Source: GCA-2718845 sp913041905
GTDB lineage: Bacteria > Pseudomonadota > Gammaproteobacteria > GCA-002705445 > GCA-002716945
Direction: 5' to 3'
DNA: 28,367 bases
Assembly: GCA_913041905.1 (NCBI GenBank)
Contig: CAJWJQ010000012.1
Location: 1-28,367 of the forward strand
This document shows, piece by piece, positions 25,011-28,367 of the stretch (the first letter of the stretch is position 1; the number at the start of each line of letters is the position of its first letter). Both the position numbers and the translations under genes were made by a program. The notes beneath the pieces are model-generated. The model was not told where the DNA came from and did not search any database. It was given only the letters and a program-made list of their open reading frames with translations.

Positions 25011-25407
25011 TGTTAGATTTTTTGAAAAATTTTAAAGATAATGAATTAATGCAATAACGTTTAAATGTTGGATAAGGCCCATCATCAAACACGTGCCCTA
25101 AATGTGCATCACACATTTTACATGTCACCTCTATTCTTTTCATCCCACAAGAATTATCTTCAGTTTCTATTATTGATTCATTTGAGAATGTGTCATAAAA
25201 ACTAGGCCATCCAGTACCAGAGTCAAATTTTTTCTGGGAGTCAAACAATGTATTGTTACAACAAATACATTTGTAAAACCCATGTCCTTTATTTAGATTA
25301 TATTTACCACTAAACGGTGCCTCAGTATTTTTTTCTCTAGTTATTTTATATGATGCATCAGATAATTCAGTTTTCCAATCTGAATTACTTCTTATTACTT
25401 TTTTCAT
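25000..25407 (-). CDS. msrB: Peptide-methionine (R)-S-oxide reductase MsrB
   Basis: Repairs oxidised methionine (the R epimer) in proteins, using thioredoxin. The 135-residue protein carries the structural zinc CxxC pairs (Cys47/Cys50 and Cys96/Cys99), GTGWPSF, AHLGHVFDDGP and the catalytic Cys119 in RYCINSLSL. There is no signal peptide, so it acts in the cytosol. Its first 23 bases lie inside the end of mpl, an unusually long same-strand overlap, while its own end overlaps the LON-domain gene by 11 bases. The ATG (MKKVIRSN) fits the usual MsrB N-terminus. Confidence 0.96.
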   Translation of the reverse strand: MKKVIRSNSDWKTELSDASYKITREKNTEAPFSGKYNLNKGHGFYKCICCNNTLFDSQKKFDSGTGWPSFYDTFSNESIIETEDNSCGMKRIEVTCKMCDAHLGHVFDDGPYPTFKRYCINSLSLKFFKKSNNVK

Positions 25408-26725
25408 TAGTTATATATTTTCTCAATTCTTTTGTGCTCTTGTTGCTCATTATTAGAATAATATCAATATCAGATTTATTATTCATAATGTATTCTTTTA
25501 TTTTTAAATAAGAATCCATTAGCTTTATTTTTTTACTTTTTAGTAACCATTTAAACAGATGAGATCTAACTATAATACTATGATGAGATTTTTTAAGGGC
25601 ATCAGGGAGTTTATTTTTATGCGTACCTGATATCATAGAATTAGATTTAATTTCACATATTGACAATATTTTTTTATTATTATATTCATTTCTTAATGAT
25701 TGCACTGAACTTTCAATTTCTGTCGGATGATGAGCAAAATCATCAAAAATCATAATGTTGTCCAGATATCCAACAAACTCCATTCTTCTTTTCACTCCAG
25801 AAAATACACTGATAGCTTCTAGGCATTTGTTTAGTGGAATCTTTATTTGTAATGCCGCAATGATTGCCAAGGATATATTTTTATAATTATGCATTCCAAT
25901 TAAATTAGATTTAATTACTTTTTTTCTATTGCCTTGTGATATAAAAAAGGAGTTTTTATCTTTTGTTAATAGCCAATCAGGTTTCACTGATTTTTTAGTT
26001 GATAGAGAAATAACCTTAGACCACACTCCTTCATTAATAAGTTTACATATATTTTTGTCGTCTATGTTATATATAATCTTTCCATTTTTAGGTATAGTTC
26101 TAATTACATGATGAAAATTCTTTATAATGTCATCTATATCCTTAAAAATATCTGCATGATCAAACTCAATATTATTTATTACAAATATATTTGGATGATA
26201 ATGCATATATTTAGATCGTTTATCAAAAAAAGCAGTGTCATATTCATCTGCCTCAATTACAAAGAAATCTGACTTTGTTAGTTTAGCTGGTGATTCTAAA
26301 TTAATTGGTAAACCACCAATTAAATAACTAGGGTTAAATTTCGCATATTTTAATATCCAAGTTATTAGAGATGATGTTGTTGTTTTACCATGTGTGCCTG
26401 ATACGGCAATAACTTTTTTATGAGACAAAATATTATCATATAACCATTGAGGCCCTGAGGTAAATTTAATATTTTTTTCCAAGAGAGTTTCAATTATTTT
26501 CATACCTCTTGACATTACATTGCCTACTATTACTAAATCATATTTATTATCAAGAATTTTTGGGTTATATTCTTCAGTAAAACTAATTTTCTCTTTAATT
26601 AAAACGGACTTCATAGGATCATATAAATTTTTATCAGAACCAGTTACATTATGTCCAAGTTGTTTAGCTAGAATAGCTATACCCGCCATAAATGTTCCAC
26701 CAATTCCTAAGATATGGATTTTCAT
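25385..26725 (-). CDS. mpl: UDP-N-acetylmuramate:L-Ala-gamma-D-Glu-meso-DAP ligase
   Basis: Attaches the recycled cell-wall tripeptide to UDP-MurNAc with ATP, sparing new synthesis. The 446-residue protein has the MurC-like layout: Rossmann start MKIHILGIGGTFMAGIAILA (1-20) with the Mpl-type GTFM instead of MurC's G..GM, nucleotide motif VSGTHGKTTT (108-117), EADEYDTAFFDKRSK in the central domain, NNIEFDHADIF, and the C-terminal domain with FDDFAHHPTEI. It works downstream of AmpD, also encoded in this window. It overlaps the upstream membrane-protein gene by four bases (ATGA) and msrB by 23. Confidence 0.95.
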   Translation of the reverse strand: MKIHILGIGGTFMAGIAILAKQLGHNVTGSDKNLYDPMKSVLIKEKISFTEEYNPKILDNKYDLVIVGNVMSRGMKIIETLLEKNIKFTSGPQWLYDNILSHKKVIAVSGTHGKTTTSSLITWILKYAKFNPSYLIGGLPINLESPAKLTKSDFFVIEADEYDTAFFDKRSKYMHYHPNIFVINNIEFDHADIFKDIDDIIKNFHHVIRTIPKNGKIIYNIDDKNICKLINEGVWSKVISLSTKKSVKPDWLLTKDKNSFFISQGNRKKVIKSNLIGMHNYKNISLAIIAALQIKIPLNKCLEAISVFSGVKRRMEFVGYLDNIMIFDDFAHHPTEIESSVQSLRNEYNNKKILSICEIKSNSMISGTHKNKLPDALKKSHHSIIVRSHLFKWLLKSKKIKLMDSYLKIKEYIMNNKSDIDIILIMSNKSTKELRKYITNEKSNKK

Positions 26726-27240
26726 ATTAATATTTGAATTAAAATTACTATCACTAACAAAAATAACATGCTATGTAAAATCGATATGCTTAGACCAAAC
26801 ATCATTGTAGTATCAAAAGCATTTTTAAAAATATGCCCGTTTACAAACCAAGCATAAATAGATATCACAAAAAATAATGACAACATTAAATTTCCCGTAG
26901 GAGATAACAGAAAAATAATAATACCTGTCATTAAAGTAATTAGCGCATGTATTCCTAAAGTTCCCGAACAAACTTGCAGATATCTAACTGAATATTTATT
27001 AGTTTTAGTATTATTATCCCTTATGGTTAAAGCAACCTTAATAAATAAAATAGTAACTATGATATAAATTAAAGCAAAAAATATATTCATTGTATAATCA
27101 ATATTAGGGTCCAGCGAAACTAACCCGACTGCCATGTTAGCAAGAATTATAAAATTTAAGAGACTTGAGCTTGTTGGCAAATCTTGCGGCCCTTTGGAAA
27201 ACTGCAAAATATCGATAAAAATTTTTAAATTTAATAACAT
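26722..27240 (-). CDS. Uncharacterised four-helix membrane protein upstream of mpl
   Basis: A 172-residue inner-membrane protein with four to five hydrophobic helices and no signal peptide. The short N-terminal FSKGPQDLPTSSSLL motif, followed directly by the first helix, is one I associate with hypothetical gammaproteobacterial proteins that sit near mpl or ubiX; no function is known to me. The coupled ATGA overlap with mpl suggests joint expression. No ribosome site precedes the ATG, and a TATAAC-like hexamer lies about eight bases upstream, so a leaderless transcript is possible. Confidence 0.75.
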   Translation of the reverse strand: MLLNLKIFIDILQFSKGPQDLPTSSSLLNFIILANMAVGLVSLDPNIDYTMNIFFALIYIIVTILFIKVALTIRDNNTKTNKYSVRYLQVCSGTLGIHALITLMTGIIIFLLSPTGNLMLSLFFVISIYAWFVNGHIFKNAFDTTMMFGLSISILHSMLFLLVIVILIQILI

Positions 27241-27244
27241 ATAG

Positions 27245-27266
27245 TGTTATAATCTTTGTTTATAAT
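27245..27266 (+). promoter_or_regulatory. Candidate promoter(s) of the PmtA-like gene
   Basis: The 44-base gap between divergent genes has two TATAAT hexamers on the plus strand (27248-27253, preceded by TGT as an extended -10, and 27261-27266). TTATAA is self-complementary, so the same bases offer -10-like hexamers for the minus-strand gene. AAGGA (27273-27277) then serves the TTG start. Confidence 0.45.
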
Positions 27267-27284
27267 GAATATAAGGATAACATA

Positions 27285-27908
27285 TTGGACCAAAACTCTA
27301 TAATTAAATCTTATAAAAGAGTATCTAGCTTTTATGACTATACTTTTGGCAAAGTATTTAAACCTGGGCAAAGGGCTCTAATAGAGAAAATGAGTTGCAA
27401 TGATTCTGATATTGTTTTAGAAATAGGTATAGGAACAGGAGCATCACTCCAATTTTATCCAAATAAAACAAATGTTATTGGCATTGATATTTCGCCAGAC
27501 ATGTTAGATTTAGCAAAAGAAAAAATTAAAAATAATAAAATTGAAAACAAATATATATCCATGATGAACGGTGAACATTTAAGTTTTCCAGACAATACGT
27601 TTGATAAGGTTGTAGCGATGTATGTTATGTCTGTGACGCAAAACCCTAAAAGCCTAATCGATGAAATGAAGAGAGTTTGTAAAGATGATGGAGATATATA
27701 TATTGTAAATCATTTTAGCTCAGAATCTGATAAATTTTGGATAAAGGCTTTAGAAAAAGGATTGATGCCAATTAGCAAGATACTTGGTTGGAAACCTTAT
27801 TTCCCTTTTTCTGATTTTAATAATTACGCAAATCTAAATGTACAAGAGGTGTCAAAGGTAAATATTTTTAATTATTGGAATATAATTCACGCGACAAATA
27901 ATAAATAA
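27285..27908 (+). CDS. pmtA: PmtA-like phospholipid N-methyltransferase
   Basis: A class I SAM methyltransferase of 207 residues. Motif I VLEIGIGTGASLQFYP (about 44-59) and IGIDISPDMLDLAKEK are clear, as are DNTFDKVVAMYVM and MKRVCKDDGDIYIVNHF. The start (SIIKSYKRVSSFYDYTFGKV) and the later LGWKPYFPFSDF are marks of the Rhodobacter-type PmtA, which methylates phosphatidylethanolamine stepwise to phosphatidylcholine at the membrane surface. The start codon is TTG, with AAGGA seven bases upstream; no ATG is near. It ends directly against the convergent grxD. A quinone or other small-molecule methyltransferase is the alternative. Confidence 0.82.
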   Translation: MDQNSIIKSYKRVSSFYDYTFGKVFKPGQRALIEKMSCNDSDIVLEIGIGTGASLQFYPNKTNVIGIDISPDMLDLAKEKIKNNKIENKYISMMNGEHLSFPDNTFDKVVAMYVMSVTQNPKSLIDEMKRVCKDDGDIYIVNHFSSESDKFWIKALEKGLMPISKILGWKPYFPFSDFNNYANLNVQEVSKVNIFNYWNIIHATNNK

Positions 27909-28220
27909 TTAAACGACCGTATCTATCATTTTTTTTAATTCACCTGATTCAAATAACTCTAACGTAATATCACAGCCACCAACTAATTCTCCCTTTATGT
28001 ATAATTGAGGGAAAGTTGGCCAATTTTTAAAATTTGGAAGTTCTTGCATGATTTCTTGATCTAAAATTACATTTACATAAGCAAACTGTTTTCCACATTG
28101 TTTAAGTACTTCAACTGCTTTTGATGAAAAGCCACACATAGGCATATCAGGAGTACCTTTCATATAAATTATGATTGGATTATCAGAGACCTGTTTTTGA
28201 ATTTTATCTAGTGCTGTCAT
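27909..28220 (-). CDS. grxD: Monothiol glutaredoxin GrxD
   Basis: A CGFS-type monothiol glutaredoxin (103 residues from the ATG) that carries and delivers [2Fe-2S] clusters with glutathione. The active motif CGFS is at 29-32, preceded by IIYMKGTPDMPM, and the glutathione-binding WPTFPQLYI and GGCDI follow. I start it at the ATG at 28220, because this overlaps the stop of the upstream gene as ATGA; a TTG two codons earlier is possible but has no support. This protein could serve the [Fe-S] enzymes in the window, IlvD and QueH, which is inference only. Confidence 0.96.
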   Translation of the reverse strand: MTALDKIQKQVSDNPIIIYMKGTPDMPMCGFSSKAVEVLKQCGKQFAYVNVILDQEIMQELPNFKNWPTFPQLYIKGELVGGCDITLELFESGELKKMIDTVV

Positions 28221-28367
28221 AAGCAATTGCTACATAATAGCCCTAATCCGTTATGGCTGTAACCCATGAATAACAACATTGGAATACTTAGCGCTGTGTT
28301 AATTCTAGAAGCTAATAATGCTGTTTTCTTAGCTTGTGCAATTTCATCTGCACTAGCAGGTTCTTGA
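28217..28367 (-). CDS. C-terminal end of a membrane protein, possibly PuuD-like (partial)
   Basis: Forty-nine codons are open from the window edge to a TGA at 28219-28217, whose bases overlap the grxD ATG. The peptide reads QEPASADEIAQAKKTALLAS, then a hydrophobic segment with INTALSIPMLLFMGYSHNG, and ends LLCSNCL. The pattern of an Ala/Lys-rich helix, S-R-x-N-T, and a Leu-Ser-x-Pro-x-Leu hydrophobic stretch resembles the C-terminus of membrane proteins annotated as urate hydroxylase PuuD or related uncharacterised proteins. The 5' part, and any cytochrome domain, lies outside the window. The gene is convincing from frame and overlap, the family name is tentative. Confidence 0.75.
   Translation of the reverse strand, partial: QEPASADEIAQAKKTALLASRINTALSIPMLLFMGYSHNGLGLLCSNCL

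Noticed and set aside
28221..28226. TTG start for grxD
   Set aside because: The ATG at 28220 overlaps the upstream stop as ATGA, the coupling seen repeatedly in this window.
1..28367. tRNA or rRNA genes, insertion sequences, CRISPR arrays, prophage or defence genes
   Set aside because: No cloverleaf sequence with TTCGA-type arm, no repeated spacer arrays, no transposase or integrase motifs were found in reading both strands.

Overview
The window looks like a piece of a compact, AT-rich (by eye about one third GC or less) genome of a free-living, probably marine gammaproteobacterium. Gammaproteobacterial marks are ampD-ampE, mpl, grxD, rnd, yadG-yadH, a btuB-type receptor, and a class Ia nrdA with two ATP-cone regions. 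Packing is very tight: most neighbours overlap by 1-27 bases or are separated by 0-3 bases, and only a few gaps exceed 100 bases. I see no mobile element, CRISPR array, tRNA or rRNA. The malyl-CoA lyase/malate thiokinase operon suggests serine-cycle-type C1 or glyoxylate metabolism. Streamlined marine groups such as SUP05/Thioglobus relatives are possible, but the taxon cannot be proved from this window.

Layout. 1-3398 (minus): an unknown protein, an AGCS sodium:amino-acid symporter and nadC form one overlapping operon. 3559-7087 (plus): a divergent PiT-like permease overlaps an outer-membrane porin, followed by the magnesium channel mgtE. 7088-11484 (plus): the nrdA-nrdB ribonucleotide reductase operon. 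Its control region carries two NrdR boxes, DnaA-box-like sites and a symmetric leader hairpin, and a 50-codon membrane ORF sits between the two subunits. 11486-15633 (minus): yadG-yadH (ABC exporter), then a short cobalamin riboswitch leading to a btuB-like TonB receptor and a DUF6580-like membrane protein, which together look like a B12 uptake unit.

15776-20244 (plus): mcl-mtkA-mtkB (malate to malyl-CoA to acetyl-CoA and glyoxylate), directly followed by tatD and queH. 20218-21615 (minus): ampD-ampE for cell-wall recycling; ampE overlaps queH tail to tail. 21669-24413 (plus): rnd and ilvD. 24408-27240 (minus): a conserved-looking membrane protein, mpl, msrB and a LON-substrate-binding-domain protein. 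27285-27908 (plus): a PmtA-like phospholipid N-methyltransferase. 27909-28367 (minus): the monothiol glutaredoxin grxD, preceded by the 3' end of a membrane protein that runs off the window.

Most of the window is housekeeping. The parts most worth a second look are the nrd control region and its intervening small ORF, the short cobalamin riboswitch with its DUF6580-like partner, the divergent PiT-like permease, the unknown 384-residue protein, and a NadC whose glycine-rich loop has decayed.
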